Below are positions 26,378 to 36,310 of a stretch of DNA of 64,000 nucleotides, one piece after another. Every line of letters starts with the position of its first letter. Within the stretch, counting starts at the first letter, position 1. Both the position numbers and the translations under genes were made by a program. The stretch spans positions 62,001 through 126,000 of the forward strand of contig NZ_NKTY01000006.1 in NCBI RefSeq assembly GCF_003207825.1, in the 5' to 3' direction. The stretch is from Komagataeibacter saccharivorans (lineage in GTDB: Bacteria > Pseudomonadota > Alphaproteobacteria > Acetobacterales > Acetobacteraceae). A model generated the notes under the pieces. That model was not told the DNA's origin. It saw only the letters and a program-made list of their open reading frames with translations, and did not search any database.

Positions 26378-26863
26378 TCAGTCCATCGCCGCTTCAAGCA
26401 GGGAAAACTGTGCGGGCGCGTAAACGGTAATGCCATGACGTTGCAGCAACGCGGTCGTCACGCCCTGTCCCGCATGGCGCGTGCCGCTAAACTGGCCATC
26501 GTAGATAAAGCTGCTGCCACAGGACGGGCTGCCATCCATCAGCAGGGCCAGCGCGCAGTTGTGCCGCCGTGCCATCTCCAGTGTCTTATGGGCTCCCTCA
26601 ACAAACTGCGCGGATACGTCGCGGCCCGTTATTTCATAAACGTGATCATGTCCGTCGAGTACCGCAATGCCATCCCCGCCGCAGGCGATTTCGGCGGCGG
26701 GTCTGGGAATGGGCATTCCGGCTGCCGTTTCGGGGCAGAAAGCGATCACCCGCCCTTCGGCCTGCCAGCGCGTCAGACTTGCATGCTCCAGCAGCCGTGC
26801 CGCGCCATCGTATCTTACGGGCTGACCGGACAGGCAGCCGCTGATCAGCAGGTTTGGTTTCAT
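26378..26863 (-). CDS. DUF523 family protein
   Basis: 161 residues from MKPNLLISGCLSG; the open frame continues upstream to 26968 but DUF523 proteins begin with this ISxCLxG motif. RYDG, FCPETAAGMPIPRPAAEI and a C-terminal DGSPSCGS with conserved cysteines complete the family pattern. The paired cysteine motifs suggest metal or cluster binding, and related bacterial proteins are fused to DUF1722, but no activity is established. Stands alone next to tRNA-Cys. Confidence 0.8.
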   Translation of the reverse strand: MKPNLLISGCLSGQPVRYDGAARLLEHASLTRWQAEGRVIAFCPETAAGMPIPRPAAEIACGGDGIAVLDGHDHVYEITGRDVSAQFVEGAHKTLEMARRHNCALALLMDGSPSCGSSFIYDGQFSGTRHAGQGVTTALLQRHGITVYAPAQFSLLEAAMD

Positions 26864-27050
26864 GGCACGAGTTTTACATATCACTTGGCGTGGTGAAACC
26901 GGACAAATGATACAGGTGGGGAATCGCCAGAGGCAGGCAGGAGAGTGCCGCATAATGATGCAGAACATTCACTGACTACAATTTCCGGGGGTATTTTATG
27001 GGGTAAAATGTCGAGGAAAATATTTCATTTTCAACGACTTGAAGGGTCGC

Positions 27051-27124
27051 TGGAGGTCTGGGCGGGAATCGAACCCACATTCGCGGATTTGCAGTCCGCT
27101 GCATCACCATTCTGCCACCAGACC
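27051..27124 (-). tRNA. tRNA-Cys (GCA)
   Basis: 74 bases including an encoded CCA. The acceptor stem GGTCTGG pairs with CCAGACC (discriminator T), the anticodon stem encloses ACTGCAAAT with anticodon GCA, and the T arm is GTGGGTTCGATTCCCGC. All arms pair. Its 3' end lies toward lower coordinates. Confidence 0.95.
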
Positions 27125-27303
27125 TCGGCGACATGGGGGCTATATCTGCCGAAATGTGCTTCAGGTCAAGCCGTTGTGTGCAGCCTTGCCGTTGTTTCTA
27201 TGCAAAACCGGCGCATAAATAGGAAAAAGCCGGAAAAAAATCTGCCCGTCCGGTCGGGCTGCCGATCCTGACCGCGTTCGGCACCGTGTTTCAAGGAACC
27301 GTT

Positions 27304-27990
27304 ATGGACAAGACAGACCCCGATTACGCGCCTCTTGATTTTGCCGCGGCCCGACAGCGGATGGTGGATGCCCAGATCCGTCCGGCACAGGTCAGCAATC
27401 CGGACGTGGTCGCCGCCATGCGTGCCCTGCCGCGCGAACAGGCCGTGCCGGACGCATTGCGGGCCTTTGCCTATGCCGATCGCTGCCTGCCGCTGGGGGA
27501 TGAACGCTACCTGACCGAGCCCCGCGTAACCGGACGCATGTTGCAGGTGTGTGAAATACGCCATGGGGAGCGCGTTCTGGTCGTGGGGGCAGGAACGGGG
27601 TATCTGGCCGCGCTCCTGTCCACCATGGGGCAGGGGCTGGATGTCACGGCGCTCGAATCCGACCGGACGCTGGCGGATATCGGCAGGGCGCTGTGCTTTA
27701 CCTGGGCGCCTGATGTGCACTGGCATGAGGGACCGCTGGTCAGGGGAATGGCGGAAAACGCACCGTATGACCTGATCGTGATTGATGGTGCGGTCCGGCA
27801 TGTGCCCCCGGCCCTGCTGGAACAACTGGCGGAGGGGGGGCGGGTCATTGCCCCCATCTGCCCGGATTCGGGCGTCACCACGGTCAGCCGCATTGTCCGC
27901 ACCCCGCAGGGGAGTGCTGCACAGCCCCTGTTCGATGCCGCCGTGCCGCTGTTGCCTGAACTAGAACCTGCTCCCGCTTTTGTGTTCTGA
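27304..27990 (+). CDS. pcm: Protein-L-isoaspartate O-methyltransferase family protein
   Basis: 228 residues from the ATG preceded by AAGGA (an in-frame ATG 18 bases earlier lacks one). RQRMVDAQIRPAQVSNPDVVAAM and the early LP(R)E-type helix are typical of the alphaproteobacterial Pcm-like family; VLVVGAGTGYLAALLS is the SAM-binding motif I and PYDLIVIDGAVRHVPPALLEQL motif III. The enzyme would methylate isoaspartyl residues in damaged proteins, although this subfamily has not necessarily kept full repair activity. It precedes tolC on the same strand, a gene order common in alphaproteobacteria. Confidence 0.85.
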   Translation: MDKTDPDYAPLDFAAARQRMVDAQIRPAQVSNPDVVAAMRALPREQAVPDALRAFAYADRCLPLGDERYLTEPRVTGRMLQVCEIRHGERVLVVGAGTGYLAALLSTMGQGLDVTALESDRTLADIGRALCFTWAPDVHWHEGPLVRGMAENAPYDLIVIDGAVRHVPPALLEQLAEGGRVIAPICPDSGVTTVSRIVRTPQGSAAQPLFDAAVPLLPELEPAPAFVF

Positions 27991-28085
27991 CCGGCAGCGC
28001 GGTTAACGCATGCGCAACATCCTGCCGCTAGAGACGATGTGCGGGCGTCTGGCCCCGTATCGTATCAGCCGGGGCAGGAGGGCGC

Positions 28086-29519
28086 ATGCGGGGAAACTGG
28101 GCCATCAGTGCGGGCAGTGCCGCTGTTCTGTGTTGCGGCACGGCGCTGGGGCGTGAGCCCCAGCCCGGAACCGGCGCGAAGGAGATACCGCACACGCTGA
28201 AGGATGCGCTGGCGGCAGCATATCTGACCAACCCCGTCCTGCGGCAGGAACGCGCCACGCTGCGCGCAACGGATGAACAGGTACCGCAGGCGCTGGGCGG
28301 ATGGCGGCCCACCATCACCGGCACCGCCAACATGTCCTATTATTCCGGTGTGATGCGGCTTGCGGGCACATCGGCTGAAAATGGTTATGCACGGCAATAT
28401 GACAGTCCGGGTTATGCTGGCGGCGTCAGCATTTCCCAGCCGCTGTATACCGGGGGCAAGACCACCGCCACCACGCACAAGGCGCGCCATGCGGTCAGGG
28501 CCGAACGTGCGCGCCTGATCGCCGCCGAACAGCAGGTGCTGGCCGATGTGGTCAGTGCCTACGTCAATGTGGTGGAAGACCAGCAGATACTCAGTATCGA
28601 CATCAATAACGAGCAGGTGTACGCCACCCAGCTACATGATACCGAACTGCGCGCCCGTGGGGGGGAGTTCACCCATACCGATGTGGCGCAGGCGCAGGGC
28701 GCGCTTGCCAATGCCCGGGCGATACGGCAACTGGCAGAAGGTACGTTGCAGGCAGATCGTGCCACCTTCCGGCAGGTCGTAGGCTGTGATGCAGCTGCGG
28801 ACCTGACCCCGCCACAACCGCTGGTCCTGCCCATCCATGCCGAGCAGGACGCCATGACACAGGCCGTGCAGAACAATCCGCAGGTGATTGCGGCCCTGTT
28901 TGACGAAGCCGCCAAAAAAGATGCGGTGGGCGTGGCCTTTTCGGCCCTCATGCCCAATGTCAGCGCGCAGGCCGCGTATATGCATGCCATCAATCAGGAT
29001 GAAGGCCGGTCGCTGGCCAATGACAAATACGCCATGGTCAGTGCGGCCATGCCCCTTTATCAGGGTGGGGGCGAGTATGCCGCCGTCCGCATGGCCCGGC
29101 AGCAGGCGGCGGAAGCAGCACGGGCCGTGGATGTCAGCCGCCGCGCGGCGGTCCAGCTTGCGGCGGCAAGCTGGCAGCGCATGCAGGCCAACCGCGCGGC
29201 GATAGAAAGCAACCGCGATGCCGTGGCCGCCGACAGTGTCGCCCTGCACGGCATGCAGCGGCAGGTCATTGTCGGCACGACATCGACGCTGGCCGTGCTC
29301 CAGCAGCAGGAAACCGTGCTTCAGGCCCAGATCGCGCTGGTGCGCAGCGTCGGCAATCTTGTCATCTCATCCTACCAGACTACGGCGGCCATAGGCAGGC
29401 TGACCGCGCGCGACCTGAACCTTGACGTGCCGCTATATGATGAAAGTGCCTACTACCGCGCGGTCCATGACCGGCTGTGGGGTATCAGCGATTATGCAAC
29501 CGGCCAGCCGGGGCGCTGA
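28086..29519 (+). CDS. tolC: TolC family outer membrane efflux protein
   Basis: 477 residues with an N-terminal export signal (hydrophobic stretch to about residue 22). Two repeats of the outer membrane efflux domain are visible: HTLKDALAAAYLTNPVLRQERATL...GGWRPTITGTANMSYY, with YAGGVSISQPLYTGGKTTATT, and the second copy with NNPQVIAALFDEAAKKDAVGVAFSALMPNVSAQAAY and PLYQGGGEYAAVRMARQQ. It forms the trimeric channel for type I secretion or RND/ABC efflux systems; no pump is next to it. GGAGG lies just upstream of the start. Confidence 0.92.
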   Translation: MRGNWAISAGSAAVLCCGTALGREPQPGTGAKEIPHTLKDALAAAYLTNPVLRQERATLRATDEQVPQALGGWRPTITGTANMSYYSGVMRLAGTSAENGYARQYDSPGYAGGVSISQPLYTGGKTTATTHKARHAVRAERARLIAAEQQVLADVVSAYVNVVEDQQILSIDINNEQVYATQLHDTELRARGGEFTHTDVAQAQGALANARAIRQLAEGTLQADRATFRQVVGCDAAADLTPPQPLVLPIHAEQDAMTQAVQNNPQVIAALFDEAAKKDAVGVAFSALMPNVSAQAAYMHAINQDEGRSLANDKYAMVSAAMPLYQGGGEYAAVRMARQQAAEAARAVDVSRRAAVQLAAASWQRMQANRAAIESNRDAVAADSVALHGMQRQVIVGTTSTLAVLQQQETVLQAQIALVRSVGNLVISSYQTTAAIGRLTARDLNLDVPLYDESAYYRAVHDRLWGISDYATGQPGR

Positions 29520-29708
29520 TCTTCCGCCGGTCTGAAAGGGTGGCGTGGAAACGCGGCTTCCCGCGCATGTTACCCCTGCAAGTGATCCATAAATGTCAAA
29601 ACGATTGCACGGGTGGCGTTCCTTTCCCGTGGGTTTGGGGTATATCTGCCCTTGGCCGGGCGCGGTGTCCTGCCTTGCGTCTGATTATGGTGGATCTGGT
29701 TTTTCGTG

Positions 29709-32402
29709 ATGCTTGACAAGTCGTTCTCCCCCGCTGGGACAGAAACTTCCCTCTATGCCCTGTGGGAGGCCAGCGGTGCCTTCGGCGCACAGCCGACCAG
29801 TCCGGCATCGCCGTACACCATCATGATCCCGCCACCCAACGTTACGGGCACGCTGCATATCGGTCACGCCCTGACCATGACGCTGCAGGATACGCTTATC
29901 CGCTGGCGCCGCATGCAGGGGCGCGACGTGCTGTGGCAGCCCGGCACCGATCACGCGGGTATCGCCACCCAGCTTGTGGTGGAACGGATGCTGCAGAAAG
30001 AAGGCACATCGCGGCAGGAAATGGGACGCGATGCCTTTGTCGAGCGCGTGTGGGACTGGAAGGCGCAGTCCGGCGGCGGCATCACCACGCAATTACGTCG
30101 CCTTGGCGGTTCGCTGGACTGGGAGCGTGAACGCTTCACCATGGATGAGGGCCTGTCCAGCGCGGTGAAGGAAGTGTTCGTCACCCTGTACCGTGAGGGG
30201 CTGATCTATCGCGACCGACGTCTGGTCAACTGGGACCCGGCCTTCCGTTCCGCCATCTCCGATCTGGAAGTCGACAACCGCGAAACACGCGGCAGCCTGT
30301 GGTATATCCGCTACCCCGTGGAGGGGCAGCCGGGCCGCACCATTACCGTCGCCACCACCCGTCCCGAAACCATGCTGGGTGACATGGCCGTAGCCGTCCA
30401 TCCGGAGGACGAGCGCTTTGCCGACCTGATCGGCAGCAACGTCATCCTGCCGCTGACGGGGCGGCGTATTCCCATCGTGGCGGATGAACATTCCGATCCG
30501 ACCAAGGGCAGCGGCGCGGTCAAGATCACGCCTGCCCATGACTTCAACGATTTCGAGGTCGGTCGCCGCCACGGGCTGGACATGCCCAGCATCCTTGATG
30601 AAGAAGCGTGCATCACACTGGCCGAAATCGGGGATGAACTGCGCGCGGAAGACGGTCTGGCTGACCCTGCATTCGTACGCACCCTTGCTGGCCTGCCGCG
30701 TGATGAGGCGCGCAAGGTCATGGTGGCCGAACTGGAACGGCTGGAATGGCTGGAAAAGATCGAGCCGCACACCAATCAGGTTCCCCATGCCGAACGCAGC
30801 GGCGTGGTGGTCGAACCGCGCCTGACCACGCAGTGGTACTGTGATGCCAGAACCCTTGCCGGTCCCGCGGTTGAAGCGGTCGAAAGCGGCAAGATCGAAT
30901 TCGTGCCGCGCCAGTGGGAAAACACCTTTTACGCATGGATGCGTGATATCCAGCCCTGGTGCATCAGCCGTCAGTTGTGGTGGGGCCACCGCATCCCCGC
31001 ATGGTACGGGCCGGACGGACATGTATTCGTCGCCCATGACGAAGCCGAAGCGGCAACGCAGGCCCGTGCCCATTACGGTCAGGATACCGACCTTACGCGT
31101 GATGACGATGTGCTGGACACGTGGTTCTCCTCCGCGCTGTGGCCGTTCTCGACCCTCGGCTGGCCGGAACAGACGCCGGAACTGGCGCGCTATTACCCGA
31201 CCGACGTGCTTGTAACCGGGTTTGACATCATCTTCTTCTGGGTTGCGCGGATGATGATGATGGGCCTGCATTTCATGAAGGACGTTCCCTTCCGCAAGGT
31301 CTTCATCCACGGTCTGGTGCGTGATGAGCGTGGGCAGAAGATGTCCAAGTCCAAGGGCAACGGCATTGACCCGCTGGAACTGATCGACACCTATGGCGCG
31401 GATGCCATGCGCTTTTGCATCTGCTCGCTGACCGGTCTTGGCCGCGATGTGAAGTTGGGACGCAAGCGGGTGGAGGAATACCGTTCCTTCATGACCAAGA
31501 TCTGGAATGCGGCGCGTTTTTGCGAAATGAATGGCGTCGCTCCGGTCAAAGGGTTCAGCCCCGCCAGCGTGCAGTCCCCGCTGGGCCGGTGGATACTGGC
31601 GGAACTGGCGCAGGCCACGGACGATGCGACAAAGGCGCTGGAATCCTTCCGCTTCGATGAATATGCCGGTGTCTGCTACCGCTTCGTCTGGAACTGCTTC
31701 TGTGACTGGTTCCTTGAACTGGCCAAGCCGGTCCTCGCTGCGGGGGATACCGCCGAAGCGATTGAAACGCGCGCCGTGGCGGCCCACGTTCTGGGCACCA
31801 TCCTGCGCCTGTTGCAGCCGGTCACGCCGTTCATGACCGACCGGTTGTGGCAGCATTTCGGTTTCGGGGCGGAAGGCTCGCTCATTACCGCGCCGTGGCC
31901 CCGGCCTGAACATCTGGATGGAGCGCAGCAGGCACGCGATGAGGTGGAATGGCTGATCCGCTTCATTACCGCCATCCGTACCGTACGGTCGGAAATGAAC
32001 GTGCCGCCGTCACGTCTGGCGCCGGTTCTGCTGCGTGATGCCGCACCGGTCACGGTAGGACGGACCGGTAAATGGGCGGAAGCGATCGGTCGGATGGCCC
32101 GCGTGTCCGAAGTGCTGCCACTGGAAGGCGAAATGCCGCAGGGTGCCGCGCAGCTTGTGGTTGATGAAGCAACGCTCGTCATTCCGCTGGCCGGGATTAT
32201 CGACCTGTCGCAGGAACGGCAGCGGCTGGAAAAGGAATGTGCCAAGGTGGATGGTGAGATCGTCAAGGTCGAACGCAAGCTGGGCAATGCCGACTTCGTC
32301 GCCCGCGCCAAGCCCGAAGTCGTGGCTGAAAACCGTGAACGGCTTGAAACGTTCCAAGCCGAACGCCTGCGCCTTCAGGCGGCGCTGGCCCGCATCGCCT
32401 GA
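29709..32402 (+). CDS. valS: Valyl-tRNA synthetase
   Basis: 897 residues, expected size. Class I motif HIGH is in PPPNVTGTLHIGHALTMT, the editing domain lies around residues 190-330 (TTRPETMLGDMAVAVHP), and KMSKSKGNGIDP is the second class I motif. A C-terminal coiled coil (LSQERQRLEKECAKVDGEI onward) is the tRNA-binding arm of ValRS. A GTG one codon earlier is possible. The usual alphaproteobacterial neighbour DUF2497 (PopZ) is absent from the gap between tolC and valS. Confidence 0.97.
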   Translation: MLDKSFSPAGTETSLYALWEASGAFGAQPTSPASPYTIMIPPPNVTGTLHIGHALTMTLQDTLIRWRRMQGRDVLWQPGTDHAGIATQLVVERMLQKEGTSRQEMGRDAFVERVWDWKAQSGGGITTQLRRLGGSLDWERERFTMDEGLSSAVKEVFVTLYREGLIYRDRRLVNWDPAFRSAISDLEVDNRETRGSLWYIRYPVEGQPGRTITVATTRPETMLGDMAVAVHPEDERFADLIGSNVILPLTGRRIPIVADEHSDPTKGSGAVKITPAHDFNDFEVGRRHGLDMPSILDEEACITLAEIGDELRAEDGLADPAFVRTLAGLPRDEARKVMVAELERLEWLEKIEPHTNQVPHAERSGVVVEPRLTTQWYCDARTLAGPAVEAVESGKIEFVPRQWENTFYAWMRDIQPWCISRQLWWGHRIPAWYGPDGHVFVAHDEAEAATQARAHYGQDTDLTRDDDVLDTWFSSALWPFSTLGWPEQTPELARYYPTDVLVTGFDIIFFWVARMMMMGLHFMKDVPFRKVFIHGLVRDERGQKMSKSKGNGIDPLELIDTYGADAMRFCICSLTGLGRDVKLGRKRVEEYRSFMTKIWNAARFCEMNGVAPVKGFSPASVQSPLGRWILAELAQATDDATKALESFRFDEYAGVCYRFVWNCFCDWFLELAKPVLAAGDTAEAIETRAVAAHVLGTILRLLQPVTPFMTDRLWQHFGFGAEGSLITAPWPRPEHLDGAQQARDEVEWLIRFITAIRTVRSEMNVPPSRLAPVLLRDAAPVTVGRTGKWAEAIGRMARVSEVLPLEGEMPQGAAQLVVDEATLVIPLAGIIDLSQERQRLEKECAKVDGEIVKVERKLGNADFVARAKPEVVAENRERLETFQAERLRLQAALARIA

Positions 32403-32438
32403 TCCACGACATAAGGCCTGGATGAAAAGGGAAGCACG

Positions 32439-32993
32439 ATGACCGCTCTCGCATTGGAAACACTGGTGATAGGTGGGGGCTGCTTCTGGTGTGTGGAAGC
32501 GCCGCTCAAGGAATTGCGCGGCGTGCATGCCATCGAACCGGGTTATGCCGGTGGTGAAACGCCTGATCCCACATATGAACAGGTCTGCACGGGGCGCACC
32601 GGCCATGCGGAGGTCGTGCGTGTGACCTTTGATCCCACCGAAATTTCCTGTGCCGATCTGCTGCGTATTTTCTTTGTCATGCACGATCCCACCACGCTGA
32701 ACCGGCAGGGCAACGATGTGGGTACGCAATATCGTTCCGCCATTTACTGGCAGGGCGCGGAGCAGGAAAAGACAGCTTTCGCCGTTCGCGACGAGATGGA
32801 CAAATCAGGCGTCTGGTCCAACCCGATTGTGACCGAGATCGCGCCGCTGGCCCATTTCTGGCCTGCGGAGGATTACCATCGTGATTACTTCGCGCGTAAT
32901 CCGGGCAATCCCTTCTGTAGCGCGGTCATCCCGCCCAAAATCGCCAAGATGCGCCGCCTGTTCCGGGACCGGCTGGTGACAGCCGCCAGCTAG
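32439..32993 (+). CDS. msrA: Peptide methionine-S-sulfoxide reductase A
   Basis: 184 residues. The catalytic cysteine is in GGGCFWCVEAPLKELRGV and the family motifs GYAGG, YEQVCTGRTGHAEVV and FFVMHDPTT follow. It reduces the S epimer of methionine sulfoxide in proteins using thioredoxin. It starts 36 bases after valS and is probably cotranscribed with it. Confidence 0.95.
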   Translation: MTALALETLVIGGGCFWCVEAPLKELRGVHAIEPGYAGGETPDPTYEQVCTGRTGHAEVVRVTFDPTEISCADLLRIFFVMHDPTTLNRQGNDVGTQYRSAIYWQGAEQEKTAFAVRDEMDKSGVWSNPIVTEIAPLAHFWPAEDYHRDYFARNPGNPFCSAVIPPKIAKMRRLFRDRLVTAAS

Positions 32994-33120
32994 GGATCCT
33001 GCACGGATCGGCGCCCCTGTTTGCGCTGCGCACACAGAAAAAGGCCCATGCCGTTCTTTATGGGACAACCAGAGGGCGGCAATTCCCCGTTATCCTCGCA
33101 CCGGTTTTCCCTGACCTGAT

Positions 33121-33146
33121 ACCTGTTCCCCATACGGGGCACAGGT
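33121..33146. repeat. Hairpin between msrA and the ABC ATPase gene
   Basis: ACCTGTTCCCC (33121-33131) pairs with GGGGCACAGGT (33136-33146) with one T/C mismatch and a 4-base loop. It lies between convergent genes and probably serves transcript ends in either direction; no T tract follows. Confidence 0.45.
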
Positions 33147-33232
33147 AAGTCTGGCTGTTGCCGTTTCACGATTGCGGGATCGGCTGCCGTCCATGCACAG
33201 GGTCCAGCGGATGCGTGATGGCTACGATGCCG

Positions 33233-34585
33233 TCACTCGGCCTCATCATCAAGGAAAAGCTGGTCGGCTTCTTCGTCAAAATCGAACAGTTCCGCATAAC
33301 GCGCCCAGCCGATCAGTGTCTGCAATGTCTGGCGGGCATAGGGGGGCGACATGCTGTCTTCCAGTTCATCGCGGAAGCGTTCGGCGCTGGCGCGATGGTT
33401 GGGGCGTTCGTCCAGAACGGCGCGGATGGTCCGCACCATGGGGATGTTGTGCAGCATGTTGTGCCACAGGATATGCTTGCGGATGTCATGCTCGCTCTGG
33501 ACAAAACGCATGCCTTCGGGCGTGAGCAGGATGTCCCCGTCCTCCAGTTCCGCAAAACCCAGTAGTTGCAGGGATTCACCCAACGGGAAAAGATCATCCA
33601 GTTCCAGTTGCAGCCGGCTGGCCAGCAGGGGCAGGTCGGCGCGGCCATGCAGCGGGTCCGCAGCCAGCGTTTCCATCATGCCGACAAGCGTATTCATGGG
33701 CAGTTGGGGCAGGGGGACGGCATCGGCTGAAATCTGGACGCGTTTCAGGTCTGGGTCCGTCATGTCGGCTTCCGACACCACGGGCGCGCGACGGGTCATG
33801 AGCGCGTAGATACGGTCGACAAACTGGCGGAAGGCCAGATCTTCACGGTTACGCGGATGCTCAAAAGGCACCTGCAGTTCATGCGCCACCCGCCCCGGAT
33901 TGGAGGAGAATATGAGGATACGGTCGCACATCAGCACCGCTTCCTCGATATTATGGGTCACGAGCAGGATCGACTGGATGGGCAGCTTTTTTTCGGCCCA
34001 CAGTTCCACCAGATCCGTACGCAGGTTTTCCGCCGTAAGCACATCCAGCGCGGAAAACGGTTCATCCATCAGCAGCAGGTCCGGCTTGACCACCAGCGCA
34101 CGGGCAAGCCCCACGCGCTGGCGCATGCCACCGGACAGTTCCTTCGGGTAGGCGTTTTCATACCCGCCCAGACCGATCAGGCTGATGGCGTCTTCCGCCA
34201 GTTTCAGGCGCTCGGCCGGGGGAACGCCCTGTGCTTCCAGCCCCAGTTCAACATTTTTCTGCACCGTCAGCCAGGGGAACAGCGCAAAGGACTGGAACAC
34301 CATGGAAATGCCATCCGCGGGGCCGGTCAGCCTGCTGCCTTTCCAGATCACTTCGCCTGCCGTAGGTGGCAGCAGGCCCGCGATGATGCGCAGAAGGGTC
34401 GATTTGCCCGAACCTGAACGCCCCAGCAGCCCCACGATTTCGCCACTGCGTATGCTCAGGTTGACCCCGTCCAGAACCACAAGATCCGCCGAGCTTTCCT
34501 TGTGGTAAGCCTGTCGGCAGTCGATGATCCGGACAAGCTCCGTCCCTGTCGTCTGCCTGTTGGGGGCGGGGGGCTGCTGCATCAT
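33233..34585 (-). CDS. ABC transporter ATP-binding protein with C-terminal AAA-associated domain
   Basis: 450 residues. The ATPase of the nitrate/sulfonate/taurine (SsuB/TauB) type occupies about 1-260: Walker A GLLGRSGSGKST, Q loop MVFQSFALFPW, signature ELSGGMRQRV and Walker B LLLMDEPFSALD. The remaining roughly 170 residues form the AAA-associated C-terminal domain found in a subset of these ATPases; its function is unknown and may be regulatory. The partner permease gene ends seven bases upstream on the same strand. No substrate-binding protein gene is adjacent, so the substrate cannot be assigned. Confidence 0.87.
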   Translation of the reverse strand: MMQQPPAPNRQTTGTELVRIIDCRQAYHKESSADLVVLDGVNLSIRSGEIVGLLGRSGSGKSTLLRIIAGLLPPTAGEVIWKGSRLTGPADGISMVFQSFALFPWLTVQKNVELGLEAQGVPPAERLKLAEDAISLIGLGGYENAYPKELSGGMRQRVGLARALVVKPDLLLMDEPFSALDVLTAENLRTDLVELWAEKKLPIQSILLVTHNIEEAVLMCDRILIFSSNPGRVAHELQVPFEHPRNREDLAFRQFVDRIYALMTRRAPVVSEADMTDPDLKRVQISADAVPLPQLPMNTLVGMMETLAADPLHGRADLPLLASRLQLELDDLFPLGESLQLLGFAELEDGDILLTPEGMRFVQSEHDIRKHILWHNMLHNIPMVRTIRAVLDERPNHRASAERFRDELEDSMSPPYARQTLQTLIGWARYAELFDFDEEADQLFLDDEAE

Positions 34586-34591
34586 ATACTC

Positions 34592-36310
34592 TCAGTCAAA
34601 AGTGAAATGCCGGGCGGCATAATTGGATAACGGACGCCACAGGGCGCGATTGAGCAGCAGCACGAAGGCGGCCATCACCACCATGCCCAGTCCAACCTGA
34701 TCGGTCGCGCCCGCGACTGTCGCATGGGCGATATAGGCCCCAAGCCCCTGCGCGCTGAGCGTGGTGTCGCCCCAGCTTGCAACCTCGGTCGCGATTGCTG
34801 CATTCCATGCGCCGCCTGAAGCCGTCAGCGCCCCGGTTATGAAAAAAGGCGTCAGGCCCGGCAGCATCACGCGCCACCACCACAGCCAGCCCTTTACGTG
34901 GAAGTTCCGCGCCGCTTCCAGCAGGTCACCGGGATAGGATGACGCGCCTGCCACGACATTGAACAGGATATACCACTGCGTGCCCAGCAGCATGAGGGGC
35001 GTCAGCCAGATATTGCTGTTGAGATGCCAGTGCACGATCCCGACCACCACCAGCGGGAAGAACAGGTTGGCGGGGAAAGCCGCCATGAACTGCGCGGCCA
35101 TCTGTGCCCTGCGGGCGCGGTTGGGGGACAGTCCCAGCCAGATTCCAAGCGGCACCCAGATCAGGGACGCAATGAAAACCGTAATCGCAACCCGCAGCAG
35201 CGTGAACCCGCCCAGCGTGATGACATGCGCGATCTGGCGCAGGGTGTAATGTGCGCTGCCGTAGACCCAGGTTTTCTCCCCTACCGTAACGGCAAACACG
35301 ATCAGTGCCGCAATCCATGCCACGTCCACAACGCGGGAGGGAATGATCGGGCGTACCGGGGCGGAAGGCCGGCGGCCAAGCGCCAGCCAGCCGATGCGTG
35401 TCGCGATGTCGCCCGTGCGCAGGCAGATCTGGCGCAGCAGGTGGGTGCGGCGCAGCAGGCTCAGCACCCATGGATCGGGGGCGCTGACAGTGGCGCCATC
35501 GTCGGTCTGGAAGCGGGCGGACCATGCCACCAGCGGACGGAACAGCAACTGGTCATAGGCAAGGATTACGGCCAGCATCGCCACGATGGCGTAGAAAATG
35601 GCCCAGATATTGCGCTGTTCGATCGCCACGCCGACATAGGAACCTATGCCGGGCAGGGCGATGTCCGTGTTGCCGACGGTGATCGTTTCGGAATAGACGA
35701 CCATGAACCATCCGCCCGACATGGAAATCATGGTGTTCCATACAAGCGAAGGAATGGCGAAGGGCACTTCCAGCCGCCAGAAGCGCTGCCACGGGGTCAG
35801 GCCGAAGCAGCGCGCCGCTTCTTCCAGATCAGGGGGCACGGTACGCAGCGCCTGATACATGGCAAAGGCCATGTTCCATGCCTGACTGGTAAAGATGGTG
35901 AAGATGGCGGCCAGTTCCGCCCCCATCATCCGGCCCGGAAACAGGCCAAGGAAAAAGACGACGGTAAAGGTAAGGAAGCCAAGGATCGGAACCGATTGCA
36001 GGATATCCAGCAGCGGGATCAGCACCTGTCCCGCGCGCCTGCTCTTGGCGGCCCACACCGCGTAGGTAAACGTAAAGACCAGCGATGCGCCAAGGGCTGC
36101 GAACATGCGCAGCGTCGTCCGCACTGCGTAGGCAGGCAGCCACAGGGGGCTGAGATGGATGGTCCCGGCCTCACTGGGTGGAATGGGCACCAGCATGTGC
36201 CGCCCTGCCGTGGCAATGACAACGGCCGCGGCCATGATCGCCAGCAGGCCGAGCAGGTCCGCGATATTGGGGCGGACGCGCAGGTTCCCTGACAGCCCGG
36301 TTTCCGTCAC
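34592..36310 (-). CDS. ABC transporter permease, two fused membrane domains
   Basis: 572 residues from a GTG that overlaps the dut stop as GTGA; the open frame extends to 36382 within dut but reads as a shadow. Two BPD_transp_1 domains are fused: about 50-270 ([42 protein letters not shown] as EAA loop) and 330-570 ([22 protein letters not shown] as second EAA loop). This fused layout is seen in nitrate/sulfonate-type importers lacking a separate partner permease. It pairs with the downstream ATPase. The overlap means it is translated coupled to dut, an unusual housekeeping partner. Confidence 0.85.
   Translation of the reverse strand: MTETGLSGNLRVRPNIADLLGLLAIMAAAVVIATAGRHMLVPIPPSEAGTIHLSPLWLPAYAVRTTLRMFAALGASLVFTFTYAVWAAKSRRAGQVLIPLLDILQSVPILGFLTFTVVFFLGLFPGRMMGAELAAIFTIFTSQAWNMAFAMYQALRTVPPDLEEAARCFGLTPWQRFWRLEVPFAIPSLVWNTMISMSGGWFMVVYSETITVGNTDIALPGIGSYVGVAIEQRNIWAIFYAIVAMLAVILAYDQLLFRPLVAWSARFQTDDGATVSAPDPWVLSLLRRTHLLRQICLRTGDIATRIGWLALGRRPSAPVRPIIPSRVVDVAWIAALIVFAVTVGEKTWVYGSAHYTLRQIAHVITLGGFTLLRVAITVFIASLIWVPLGIWLGLSPNRARRAQMAAQFMAAFPANLFFPLVVVGIVHWHLNSNIWLTPLMLLGTQWYILFNVVAGASSYPGDLLEAARNFHVKGWLWWWRVMLPGLTPFFITGALTASGGAWNAAIATEVASWGDTTLSAQGLGAYIAHATVAGATDQVGLGMVVMAAFVLLLNRALWRPLSNYAARHFTFD

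Noticed and set aside
30093-31913. 606-codon minus-strand open frame opposite valS
   Set aside because: valS is unambiguous; the antisense frame shows no domain or ribosome site.
35024-36292. 422-codon plus-strand frame opposite the ABC permease
   Set aside because: Low-complexity antisense translation; the permease has clear EAA loops and helices.
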